Shown piece after piece: positions 11,143-20,541 of a DNA stretch of 64,000 nt. The notes beneath the pieces are model-generated. The model saw only the letters and a program-made list of their open reading frames with translations. It had not been told where the DNA came from and made no database searches. The DNA is from Trichosporon coremiiforme. Its lineage: Eukaryota; Basidiomycota; Tremellomycetes; Trichosporonales; Trichosporonaceae. Location: NCBI GenBank assembly GCA_039545355.1, contig BCJJ01000004.1, positions 1,940,801-2,004,800 of the forward strand. Direction: 5' to 3'. Every line of letters starts with the position of its first letter. Positions within the stretch are counted from its first letter, which is position 1. Both the position numbers and the translations under genes were made by a program.

Positions 11143-11246
11143 GGCGAGATGGCCGAGCGGTCTAAGGCGCTGTGTTAAGGTGATCTGCTCCTCCGAGCAG
11201 TCGTCTCCGCAGTCTTCGGACGTGGGTTCGAATCCCACTCTCGTCA
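11143..11246 (+). tRNA. tRNA-Leu(AAG), intron-containing
   Basis: Acceptor GGCGAGA pairs with TCTCGTC. Anticodon loop TTAAGGT with AAG at 11177-11179; the intron follows position 37, and the 3' anticodon stem CGCAG is at 11208-11212. Long variable arm and T-arm GTGGGTTCGAATCCCAC. Trailer: GGGCA-TTCAGT-TGCTC hairpin, CCTTAACGCC, then T-run. Intron hairpin CTGCTC/GAGCAG. Confidence 0.95.
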
Positions 11247-11611
11247 AGAGGGCATTCAGTTGCTCCTTAACGCCAACCTTTTGGTTGACGGGGGACTATT
11301 GGGAAGAGGTGGAGGTGGTGTTGAAGGTGGAACGAGGCCTGGCGTGTCACGTCATATCGTGGGTTGGCCCTTACAGACTTTCCCCTTCTCGTCCCAGCCG
11401 GTCCCCAGCTGTCTGAATCTTGATCTGGGACAGGGGTAGTGCGGCTGGGGAGCCTTCACTCACGCAGCCGGAGTCCTAGTCGGGTGACCACTTCCGAATT
11501 TCAGATAATAAACCCTGATTTTTCAGGATTTCGGCCACAACCACCCAATCTCCCCCAGCTCCTAAAAGCAGCGCTCCTGGCATCGATACGAGCGCTATGG
11601 AGGCCAAAAAG

Positions 11612-11721
11612 TCTCACCACTGTGAGTCGAACACAGGACCTGCGGATATAATCGCCTGATTAGGCGGCTTCGATTGTTAACCAATTACAGTCCGACGCTC
11701 TACCAACTGAGCTATGGTGAG
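11612..11721 (-). tRNA. tRNA-Tyr(GTA), intron-containing
   Basis: Acceptor CTCACCA/TGGTGAG, D-arm TAGCTCAGTTGGTAGAGC, anticodon GTA in GACTGTAATT, then an intron of about 35 nt. T-arm around TTCGACT. The T5 terminator follows almost immediately, with no trailer hairpin. Confidence 0.93.
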
Positions 11722-12054
11722 GAGCACGTCTACTACAGCGGAAGCTGGCACAGGCACAGCCAGCCGCCACGGGGCAAAGGAAGGAGGAGAAGAACCGACT
11801 GTTACATCGTTCGACCCCACTGACGGCTGAGCTATTCCAGAGCATTCACACACCACTGTTGCGCACTCATCACCTGACGCCCGGGATCTTCCGATGCGCT
11901 GGGGCGGCGTTAGGCGTCAGACTGAAACGGACGGTGTGGTGGTTAGCTGTTAGGTACTGTTCCGTGACGCAAGTGTCCACCTCCGCTGTAAGTTCTATTC
12001 TGAGCCTCTCGTGAGCCTCTAACGACGTCTAACGCAGCGAAGAAGGCCCAAAAA

Positions 12055-12174
12055 GGTCCTCGCCGGGATTTGAACCCGGGGCCACTCCCAATCCGTCTCT
12101 TTCGAGACGAGGAGGCAAAGCTCAAGATGTTAGATCACCCTAAGAGAGTATGATAACCACTACACCACGAGAAC
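12055..12174 (-). tRNA. tRNA-Pro(AGG), long intron
   Basis: Acceptor GTTCTCG/CGAGGAC. Anticodon stem CTCTC with loop TTAGGGT (anticodon AGG), 3' stem GGGAG. The intron of about 50 nt contains the hairpin CGTCTC/GAGACG. T-arm CCGGG-TTCAAAT-CCCGG. The T-run follows directly. A second copy is at 42542. Confidence 0.88.
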
Positions 12175-12472
12175 GTCCGAATTGTGGACGAGAGCCGGCT
12201 CGCCGCCGCGGTCGTGAGCGCCGCGGCCGTCTGAAAACCGTGGAGACACTGCAGGTAGCCTTGCAACCAAGCCAGCACACCTGTTCAACTCATACGAGCG
12301 GCCCGTTTCCCACTCAGCTATATGGCAGCATAGCTGTCGCCTCTACCAACGACAGCCGGCATTCCGTCTGGGTGCGAGGGCCAGACTCTAGTGCACATCG
12401 ACCCGGCGGTTACGGCGCGCGGGTGCGAGCGCCGCCGTCGCCGAGACCGGATTGTCGGAGTTCGTCACCATC

Positions 12473-12566
12473 GGCCGCTTAGCTCAGCTGGTTAGAGCAT
12501 CGTACTAATAATCCGAGCGATAATTAGTCCATGCGGAGGTCGGCAGTTCGATCCTGTCAGTGGTCA
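12473..12566 (+). tRNA. tRNA-Ile(AAT), intron-containing
   Basis: Acceptor GGCCGCT/AGTGGTC, D-arm TTAGCTCAGCTGGTTAGAGC, anticodon AAT in CTAATAAT, then an intron containing the inverted repeat TAATAAT/ATAATTA. First of three tandem Ile genes. The trailer carries GTGCT-TCAAGG-AGCAC before the T-run. Confidence 0.92.
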
Positions 12567-12948
12567 GCAACGAGTGCTTCAAGGAGCACGAGTACCCCTT
12601 TTGCATCGTGGAGGAACGGAGGGAAGCACAGGGTTGTGGCAAAGGGTAGGAGATGAAAGGGTCGTGGCCGGATAATGTCTATTTTACGTTAGCGCTGTAT
12701 TATTTCAGCGAGAAGCACCTATGTCCCTAGTCTGAACAAGCGGAAACTGTGTATGAGACAAAACGACAGAGAAGAGGCGATAGTGGAATTGACATCTCCA
12801 CAACCTCATACTGCCGAACCGTCCACGATTGAGCCTACTTCTTCTTTCTTCATCGCGTCGTTGACAATACACTCCGCACGTTTACCCCCGACCCTCGCCC
12901 CGCGCGGCCTGCGGCCAGGCCTGCCCTACCGCGATCGTCATCGTCTTC

Positions 12949-13042
12949 GGCCGCTTAGCTCAGCTGGTTAGAGCATCATACTAATAATCAGTCTGATTAT
13001 CAGTCCATGCGGAGGTCGGCAGTTCGATCCTGTCAGTGGTCA
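12949..13042 (+). tRNA. tRNA-Ile(AAT), intron-containing
   Basis: Same mature sequence as the copy at 12473 but a different intron (TAATCAGTCTGATTATC). Trailer hairpin GCGC-GAGA-GCGC, then ATCTCTTTT. Confidence 0.92.
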
Positions 13043-13393
13043 AGCAGAAGCGCGAGAGCGCATCTCTTTTGGTTTTTGGAAAGCGTAGCAGATTGAAGCA
13101 GAGATGGCCAGTGGAATGAGAAACCGGGTGGGTGGTGAAACACTGAATTTGCACGAAGTGCCACACGGGGGAGTCACTAGCGTGGATCGTTTGGTGTGGC
13201 ATATCCTGCGCCCAAGAGTATGAGGTGTGCGCTTTCAATGCCTATTGAGACACCCAAGGCATTTCGTAGGCCGGGCTGCGGGGTCTGTTAACCAGCCGCG
13301 ATGCTTGCTCCTACAGCGGCACAACTACCGCACGCAGCGCTCGCACCAGCGGCGCGGCGGCGACGTCCGCCCTCCGGAGAACCAAACATCCTC

Positions 13394-13487
13394 GGCCGCT
13401 TAGCTCAGCTGGTTAGAGCATCGTACTAATACGAAGACGTCGTATCAGTTCATGCGGAGGTCGGCAGTTCGATCCTGTCAGTGGTCA
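13394..13487 (+). tRNA. tRNA-Ile(AAT), intron-containing
   Basis: Third Ile copy. The intron has the inverted repeat ACGAAGACGTCGT. Trailer hairpin GCACGC/GCGTGTGC, then ATCTCTTTT, the same post-hairpin block as the preceding copy. Confidence 0.92.
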
Positions 13488-13824
13488 GAGCACGCGCAGA
13501 AGAAGCGTGTGCATCTCTTTTATCTTTTGAAGCTCATTGGAAGAAGCAGCGGGGCGTGAGAACCGACGAGAACGTCTGTTGTTGGTGAATGGACCGAAAC
13601 ATGAGGGCCGGAACTGCCCCGACATGAAGCGCCGTCCTGACTCAGAGTGTCAAGAGTAGATCGCCTAGCCCTACCAGAGATGTTCAGCGAGATACGGTAC
13701 AGACTTGGACGAGGACCTACGACCTTTATCTCTTCAGAGAACCACTAGGCCGCACGAATGCCTCGTACAGACTCGCCCCGCTGCGCCCTGGGGCGTCTCC
13801 GTCGGCGGTGCGGAGCTGTCACCA

Positions 13825-13929
13825 GGCGAGATGGCCGAGCGGTCTAAGGCGCTGTGTTAAGGTGACCAGCTGTGCAAGCAAGTTCTCCTCCGCAGTCTTC
13901 GGACGTGGGTTCGAATCCCACTCTCGTCA
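13825..13929 (+). tRNA. tRNA-Leu(AAG), intron-containing
   Basis: Identical mature parts to 11143. The intron (GACCAGCTGTGCAAGCAAGT) is related to those at 20051 and 43552. Trailer stem GGCA-TTCACT-TGCC, then CCTTACGCC and T5. Confidence 0.95.
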
Positions 13930-14211
13930 AAGAGGGCATTCACTTGCCTCCTTACGCCAATCTTTTTCCCCTCCGGCGACCTGGAGGCCAGGAACCTCCA
14001 GGAGGACGGTGGTAGGTTGACGAAGGTGCGAATGTGGCATTCGAGATTCTGAAAATTATCCAACGCCCTGTGCCAAAAGTGGAGATCAGGGGCGCGCCGC
14101 CACCCACGTCCCCGACTTGTCCACTCGATTCCTCACCCTATCCTCGCTCTTTTCGGCCCAAAGTCCGTGCGTTACATTCACAAGAACAAGGGGCAAAAGG
14201 ATTCTCCGCCA

Positions 14212-14310
14212 GGGAGTCGAACCCTGCTCTATCGCGGTCACTTCAGCTTCAGAGAAGCAGAGGAACTCTCTCTTGAGAGGCGATTATACTAACCGATATA
14301 CTAGCGAAGA
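14212..14310 (-). tRNA. tRNA-Glu(CTC), intron-containing
   Basis: Acceptor TCTTCGC/GCGGAGA, anticodon stem ATCGC/GCGAT, loop CTCTCAA (anticodon CTC), then an intron with GCTTCTCTGAAGC. T-arm CAGGG-TTCGACT-CCCTG. TTTT follows within a few bases. A second copy is at 43901. Confidence 0.88.
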
Positions 14311-14602
14311 GGCGATGTTTTGCTGCGCCCTGCGCAGCAGGCAGCGAGCGCGGACGCCGAATGGCGATGAAACAAAATATGTGCTCAACAACGTTTGAGT
14401 TGTCTAAAACGCTTCACTTCAATGCCAATGAGTGTGCCGCAGGTGCGAAACGATGCCATGAGCCGCCCTTGTGCCCCTCGACATCAGGTACGCCCCATCG
14501 CATACAGTGGTCGGCCGTCCAAGCTTCATGTCTTCCTCCAATCCACTGCAGTGACAGTGCACGAAAAAGTACTCCCTGAGCTCGTACGAGCCTCAGGAGG
14601 CC

Positions 14603-14687
14603 TGGGACGAGGGCGGATCGAACGCCCGACCTCAATAATTGACTTTGAAGCTTCACTCTCGCGCTCTCCCAACTGAGCTATCATCCC
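14603..14687 (-). tRNA. tRNA-Phe(GAA), intron-containing
   Basis: Acceptor GGGATGA/TCGTCCC, D-arm TAGCTCAGTTGGGAGAGC, anticodon GAA in GTGAAGC. One mismatch in the 3' anticodon stem (TATTG; other copies TCTTG). Trailer forms a long hairpin CCTGAG...CTCAGG around GCTCGTACGAGC before T5. Confidence 0.88.
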
Positions 14688-15193
14688 GGGGTGATTGGGT
14701 GATGAGGGCGGGTGGCGCGGCGGGACCGTGCCTAACGCCGCCCGTTGCCGTCAGTGAGCTCCCACAGCACACCAGATATTAGTGGCGCCAGTCTATCCAT
14801 TAATGTGTCAGACTGCGAGTGAAGATCACCATAGACTCCTTGAAGCAATGGCTGGAAGGGCAACCAATCCATCGCATCGTCCGTCTGTGCCGATGGGTGT
14901 CTTCTTTTGCACAGGTACATACGGCTGACAAGTTCCCAGCATGAAGATCGCCAAGGGTGACACTCGACCGACTACCGTCGGTCTGTCGCGTTGGCAACCT
15001 GAAGCTTTGACAGAGCTGATAGTCAGCTTCGACTAGTAGACTCAGTTCACGGCTATCACCAAGCTCCTTTCTTCACGGTGCCAGTAAGCTAGGGAGGGTA
15101 GCACAAGAGCTTACACGACACTCTCGGCTTGAATCATCCCTATCCTTAGTATATATCTGCGTACCCTGGTGCGATTGTCTGCTGGTGAGCTTA
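14688..15193. other. spacer, nothing resolved
   Basis: No tRNA and no supported exon. Intron-like ends (GTCAGCTT near 15021, AGCTTAC near 15109) begin to appear toward 15000. They may belong to the minus-strand gene above. Confidence 0.4.
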
Positions 15194-15750
15194 TTACGGC
15201 CTCCCTCGAAGTTCACGCTCTCCTCGAAGGTCGTCACTCATCTGGCGGTCAGCTAATCCCAGCGGGAGCAGAGCTAACGGCCGTCCTGCCTGCTGTCAGC
15301 TAGCGTCTGCCAGTCGAGTGCTCTTACGTTGTATAAGCGGCTGGGACAACAGAGCACAACTCAGCGTATGTGACCAGGGGTCGACGGGTTGCCGCCACGA
15401 GTCCTTGTTTCGACATCAGGGTGGCGCGCTACTATGTTCTCTGAAGTTAGCTTGCGCATGTAGTTTAGGAGCCAGCTCACCAGACCCACGTCAGGGAAAA
15501 GGGGACGGGTCACGAAGCTATGAAGCGTCGCCATGCTGCGATGTCAGCTTATCGCCATCAAAAACAAAGCCCACTCGCCCGGAGGACAGCCTAGTCGGTC
15601 GAAACTAGTAGTAAGCTGTGAGCTTGATAATCCGGCCAGCTCAAGGTTCTACGTGGCTTGTGAGCAGTCCCCGAGACCTGCACACCTCTTGACGCCATGG
15701 CGATAGCTCCCTTCTCTGCGGGCGGGGGAAAAGCGATGCCTGGTCGTCAG
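15194..15750 (-). CDS. possible intron-dense small gene X (3' part)
   Basis: No long open frame exists, but a chain of minus-strand mini-introns with GTGAGC/GTAAGA donors and CTAAC or CTGAC...AG acceptors (for example about 15437-15480, 15299-15336, 15244-15280) leaves short exons that can be read in one phase: TFDRLGCPPGD, MATLHSFVTRPLFPDVGL, NIVARHPDVETRTRGG, ending LRGERELRGRP with TAA at 15194-15196. Two acceptors had to be chosen to keep the frame, so this is a weak model. No family recognised. Confidence 0.25.
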
Positions 15751-16188
15751 CTTGAGTGTCCACCGGGAGTAGCTGACCTATTGAGGGGTTCAGGGCTACC
15801 ACTGGGTCGGCGCCGGACCGCGTTGACGGTGCCTTACTTGAGTTAGCTATGGGGAGGCAAGCAGCTCACAATGAGATGGAACCCTGCTATGGTCCACCAT
15901 AAACGGCGTGCCGCTATGCCCTGCTAGATTGACAAGACTTAGCTGACCATCACCTGCCAGTAGTTAGCTCTCCGTGGGACCATGACAGCCCACCCTCGAG
16001 CCCGCCTGTAGTCAGCTCAGCGAGTGGGGAGAGGACAGCTAGCCCGCGTCCTTGACCCACCCAGTCACTGTGCTGCGCTATGCTTCACCGCGCCATGCTC
16101 TGCGCCCCTGGGAACTCCGTCTCCTGCGCCCTGCGCCCCGGAGCCGCGGCGACCAGCGATCGCGCCAATCGCTCAGCCCCGTTCCAAG
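15751..16188 (-). other. further mini-intron signals, unresolved
   Basis: Several intron-like modules on the minus strand: one starts GTCAGCTACTCC and ends AAGCTGACGACCAG; another (about 15838-15870) starts GTGAGCTGCTTG and ends AGCTAACTCAAG. They may be upstream exons of gene X. I could not fix a frame. Confidence 0.35.
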
Positions 16189-16283
16189 GGCAAGATGGCC
16201 GAGCGGTCTAAGGCGCTGTGTTCAGGTTGTTGCTCCAATAGCTTCGCAGTCTTCGGGCGTGGGTTCGAATCCCACTCTTGTCA
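16189..16283 (+). tRNA. tRNA-Leu(CAG), intron-containing
   Basis: Acceptor GGCAAGA/TCTTGTC, anticodon CAG in TTCAGGT, intron about 17 nt. Trailer GAGTG-TTCGCG-CACTC, then CGACCCGTC and TTTT: the hairpin is present but without the CCTTACGCC block of the AAG genes. Confidence 0.94.
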
Positions 16284-16406
16284 ATCCGAGTGTTCGCGCA
16301 CTCCGACCCGTCTTTTACTCATCCTACGTTCGGGCGTGTTTGTTTTCGCTTGGCGCCGAGGACGGCGGCGACGGCGTTGGCGGAGGGCGCAAGGGGACGA
16401 TCGTCA

Positions 16407-16518
16407 GGCAAGATGGCCGAGCGGTCTAAGGCGCTGTGTTCAGGAATCCTCGATGTCAACCGGCAGAGAGGTGGAAAATCGCAGTCTTCGGGCGTGGGTT
16501 CGAATCCCACTCTTGTCA
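16407..16518 (+). tRNA. tRNA-Leu(CAG), intron-containing
   Basis: Same mature sequence as 16189, with a longer intron (about 34 nt). Trailer stem GAGCA-TTTGGT-TGCTC, then T5. Confidence 0.94.
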
Positions 16519-17635
16519 GGTGAGCATTTGGTTGCTCCCAAGCTTTTTCGAGGGCAGAAGGCAGACAACAGGGGACGACAGGTGGTTGGACGATGAACGA
16601 GGTAAAGCCCCCCTGCGATGATTCTTTGATGCTGCTAGTGTGGCCTTGGGGGGTCACCGAACTGGTATCAGCTAGGTACATTGCGCTCGGTAGCTCACGC
16701 TAAGCCGAATTGTAGCTCGCTCTGGACAGTCAACGCCTGGTATGGCGCCGAGCTCCCATCGGGCTGATGCTCGGACGATGGGGCCAGGCGGTGTAGTCTA
16801 CTCCGCGGGTATGGTACAACCGTTGTGCTCTGCTGTCAGCTAGAATTCCACGTCTCGTGTAGCTAAGGGTCTCGACCGTCTAGTGAGCTGCCCTAGGCAG
16901 CGTTCAGTGTCTGGAGTCAGCTGCGGATGACATACAGGCTGCTGCCACTTTCAGATCTCCACCTAACTCACCCGCCCCTGAGCCGCTTGCCCTCGCTCCT
17001 CCGACGGGGCTCGCGTCTGTTGTTGCGCCGAAGACCGGGGTGTGCCAATAGCCGGGGCCACACGGTGGAAGAGGAAGGCGGCTTGCGCCTACAACATAGA
17101 AGTACTGAGATCTGCTGAAGTTCCGAGGTTCCGTTAGCTCCCTCTCCGCAGTTGTAGCTAGCAGCCGATGTCTGGCGTCAGCTGGAAGTCCGCATACAAA
17201 GCTTCTGTCCGCTGATGCGTCGCGGTTTGATTCGTTGGACGTTGCCCCGCGCCTGCACTCAAGCCACAGACGCGGGCCAAAAGGTTGGGTTCAGCTACCG
17301 AATGGTGGACGATAGCTCACTCTGGTGTACTTCCTACGTCGCTGACGGTAGGGTAGAGGTGGGGGAGGTGGGGAGTGCCATACCGAGTTGACGCTGGATA
17401 CTGCGCTGGCATCAGCTCGATCCTCGCCAGAAATAGCTTACCCATCACAAAAGGTTATTCGACGCAACCAACACTGGTGGTCACCCCGGACAGAGTCTCG
17501 GACAGCTCTCACCGAATTGACGTTTTCCTTCCCTCTCCTTCGATCAGCCACTAACTCTCCTCCCCAACGCCAAGCGGAGTCGAGCTGCTCCGCGCTGCCG
17601 GCGCCGATCCCCCTGCGCCTCCGCCGAGAGCAGCA
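16519..17635 (-). other. mini-intron array Y, probable unresolved gene
   Basis: Minus-strand intron-like modules at about 16664-16697 (GTGAGCTACC to AGCTGATACCAG), one ending in AGCTGACTCCAG near 16911, one ending AGCTGACGCCAG near 17173, and 17406-17441 (GTAAGCTATT to GCTGATGCCAG). Their ends match the proven introns of the aldehyde dehydrogenase at 20542-22415. No frame longer than about 120 codons and no recognisable product. Confidence 0.35.
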
Positions 17636-17750
17636 GGCAAGATGGCCGAGCGGTCTAAGGCGCTGTGTTCAGGACCCCCTTCCTCGAGAATGATCGAACA
17701 GGGTGAATCGTCGCAGTCTTCGGGCGTGGGTTCGAATCCCACTCTTGTCA
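17636..17750 (+). tRNA. tRNA-Leu(CAG), intron-containing
   Basis: Third CAG copy, with a longer intron (about 37 nt) than the copy at 16189. The trailer hairpin is weak (GGG...CCC around TATTCGATTGCT), followed by CCTTTT. Confidence 0.93.
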
Positions 17751-17902
17751 ACAGGGTATTCGATTGCTCCCTTCCCTTTTGCTGCAGCTTGAGCCGCGGG
17801 CGATGGAATGGCGAATAAGGTGATCTCGAGGGAAAGGAGGAAAGGGATTGATGGCGTAACCGGGGGCGTAGTCTGAGTGTGCCGCGATGCTTGTAAAGTT
17901 AG

Positions 17903-19474
17903 CTATTGTGTCGACAACCGGCAGCTTACGAAGAGGTTCGGCAGTCCCCGATGGGCAGCGGAGCGAAGTCTGGGGTCAGCTTCGTTGGGGAAGGGTCGTG
18001 CAGCTTTCACAATCCCCCAGTGTACGCAGTTGTTTTTTGTTTCTGACTGATGGCCTCGCCGGCTACATTGAGCAGCAGAGATCCAACATTTGTGAGCGTC
18101 GCGAAGGCCGCGGGCAAACTGTTGACTCTGGGAAATTAGCTGGTATCCTCTACTGCCAGCTCGCTCTCACTCCCAAGGGCACGATACAGCGGGGAAAGGG
18201 CACAACTCAGCGTGAATCAGCTTTCCCGAGTCAACGAAGCTGTCACTCGTGCTCTACCATCAGCCTGCCCAAGGCAATCTCAAGCTCTCCTCTACCATCG
18301 GGCGCGGAAAGGGTATACACCTTCGCTTTCGGTGGCGACGTGTAGTCCTGGGAGTAAGCTTCTCGGCTAGTCGCGTCGTTTAACTTACCTCTCTTTCTCG
18401 GCACGGTGTCGGCGCCCATTCTTGCGACCTGGGGTCAGCTTGGGAGAGTCTCTTCGCAGCTCTCACATTGCGAAGTCCACCACGAAGCCATCTCGTCTGG
18501 CCGCAGGGCCGGGCGAGCTACCCAAGAGGGTGGAGGAAGCGTGGATAGTGCGGTGGCGTAAGAGTGTTCTGGGACATCAGCTTCGCTACCAATAAGCAAG
18601 CTTACGTCCATCTCTCGTACGCCCTCACGGCGCTCGCTCCTCGACATCTGGGATCAGCTCACGTAGCTCAAGAGGCTCTGATACGTCAGCTACGCTTAGA
18701 TCTGCAGCCAGCTTACCTGATCCGTGCGCGGGGTGGTGACTGCTCTTCGTTGTCTGTGATCAGCTTGTTTATTGCATATGGCCAGCTCTTACCATGTCTT
18801 TGTCAATGCCAGCCTCAGCCGACCCCCGGTGCAACCGTTCCCCGACCATTGCCTGGCGTTAGCTGCAACAGCACGACAACGCAGCTTTCACCTCGCGCTC
18901 CCAATCAACTCATTGTCTCTGCGCCAACACCTGGCTGACGACAAAATGCTCCCGGAAGACCAAGTGTGTTGTGCGTGGCCGTGGCTCCCTCGGCAGCGTC
19001 TGGAGTCAGCTTGAAAGGCGTAATAGAGTCAGCTCCCACATGATCCTCTCTCATCGACCGCGACTCCATCCCAGCACCCTTGCGGCGGAGTCAGCGTGAT
19101 AAGGGAGCGACTTGAGCGAGTCAGAACCAGTGATCTGACATTTCAGCTTCAGGTTGCCGGTACTCGCAGCTTACCATGCCACTTCCAGCACGGAGGGGAA
19201 AGCTCAGCTATGCCTGGTGTCAGCTCTGCACCACGCGGCAGCTTTCACCTTCTATCCTCCAAGCTGTCGCTCTGACCTGACCACTCTCCCGCCGCGTGCC
19301 ATGGGATATCGGGCGTAAAAAGGGAGGGAAGCGTGAGCGTAGAATTGCGATTCTGAGACGTAAGCTTCACTTAGGCCCTGCCACCTCCACGATCTCTGTA
19401 CGGTCGAAGATCTGCTCGTCAGCTGGAGTCAGTTGATGGCGAAGATGGCAGCTCTCACCCGTGCTCCATCGTCA
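17903..19474 (-). CDS. intron-dense gene Z, product unknown
   Basis: At least twelve introns of 35-60 nt: 17970-18010, 18126-18170, 18206-18246, 18348-18388, 18429-18466, 18569-18628, 18678-18716, 18754-18792, 18853-18891, 19000-19039, 19135-19174, 19214-19248. Donors are mostly GTAAGC or GTGAAAGC; acceptors AAGCTGAC-N-CAG. Splicing the first eight gives 201 open codons over nine exons (606 nt) to a TAG at 17903, with segments such as DGFVVDFAM, SQEWAPTPCRERE, PPKAKVYTLSAPDGRG, LGRLMVEHDCALSPLYRALG and NSLPAAFATLTNVGSLLLN. Upstream of 18892 the phase is not settled (a TGA blocks one route) and the start codon is not identified. No family recognised; no membrane segment obvious. The intron at 18569-18628 and the acceptor at 18126 were chosen to keep the frame. 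Confidence 0.45.
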
Positions 19475-19636
19475 CATCCCGTTTGCCAACGGCTCACCGT
19501 CTCTCCTTCTCCTTCTCCCACCCGACCAGCTCTACCATCTTCCCTACCCGTTCTCTATCCTGCCAGCCACCTTCAACGCATACCGCCATCCTCCGTTGGC
19601 CTACGACCTCCTCCGGAAGTCAACGAAGCCAAAAAG

Positions 19637-19746
19637 TCTCACCACTGTGAGTCGAACACAGGACCTGCGGATGCCATCGCCTGTTCAGGCGGCTGGATGG
19701 AGTAACCAATTACAGTCCGACGCTCTACCAACTGAGCTATGGTGAG
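19637..19746 (-). tRNA. tRNA-Tyr(GTA), intron-containing
   Basis: Same exons as the copy at 11612; the intron differs (GCCGCCTGAACAGGCG hairpin region). T5 follows directly. Confidence 0.93.
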
Positions 19747-20050
19747 GTGCTCAGTCGGATCAGCGCCGGACTGGGCCGAGGCCGGCGGGCACGGGGTGCG
19801 AGCGGCGTGGCGTTGAACGCGGACTTGTGGGAACATGCTAGTCGTAAGGAGAGTCGGAATGGAACGCTGTGTGGAGGGAGGAGAGGCTGATGTCAGCTGC
19901 ACTGGACCAGATAGCTAGCTGCACCACCCACTTTGGCGAGAGACAGAACTTCCCGAAGGCGTGCGGCAGCTCGCTATCGCTCGCTTGCTGGGTGCCGCTC
20001 GCCCCGCTGCGCCCTGCGCCCTCTCCGACGCCGCCCCGGGACGATCATCA

Positions 20051-20155
20051 GGCGAGATGGCCGAGCGGTCTAAGGCGCTGTGTTAAGGTGACCACCTGTT
20101 CAAGCAGGTTCTCCTCCGCAGTCTTCGGACGTGGGTTCGAATCCCACTCTCGTCA
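20051..20155 (+). tRNA. tRNA-Leu(AAG), intron-containing
   Basis: Intron hairpin ACCTG-TTCAAG-CAGGT. Trailer GAGTA-GTAACA-TACTC, then CCTTACGCC and T6. Confidence 0.95.
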
Positions 20156-20541
20156 AGCGAGTAGTAACATACTCCCTTACGCCAATTTTTTGGGTTTGGA
20201 GGGTGTTGCAAGCGGTGTTGCAAGCGGTGGGGACAGAGGGAAGAGGGGCGGAGGGTTAGGCAGTGTGGTGGGAATGAGTGCCACTCACCGGTCGGTGGAG
20301 GAGTGTGCGAGATTCAAAGCTGGGTGTTCGAGGTCAGCGACGGTCGAACGACTTGCACGTGCGAGTGACAATGATTCATGACTTCATGCTGTTCTACGAT
20401 GCTTGTGATGTTGCATGCTCTATACTGTTTGGTCAGCTGGATCCACAAACCTCGCAGCTGGACGAACGTTTTGTTCCTGGGCCACTACACAGGCCAGTCC
20501 CTGTTTCCATCAGCTTATGACACAGTCATCCCAGCTTTCAC
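20156..20541. other. spacer between tRNA-Leu and ALDH terminus
   Basis: Apart from the tRNA trailer, nothing recognised. Confidence 0.5.

Larger units (their letters stand above)
11247..14602. other. spacers within tRNA island I
   Basis: The gaps between the tRNA genes listed here (11247-11611, 11722-12054, 12567-12948, 13043-13393, 13488-13824) hold no protein-like frames. The 60-100 bp before many tRNA genes are GC-rich with recurrent TGCGCCCT or GGCGCCGATC blocks. The rest shows nothing I recognise. Confidence 0.5.

Noticed and set aside
16319..16681. Frames reading TRVGFEPT in many places
   Set aside because: These are translations of the antisense strand of tRNA-Leu genes (T-arm and variable arm), not proteins.
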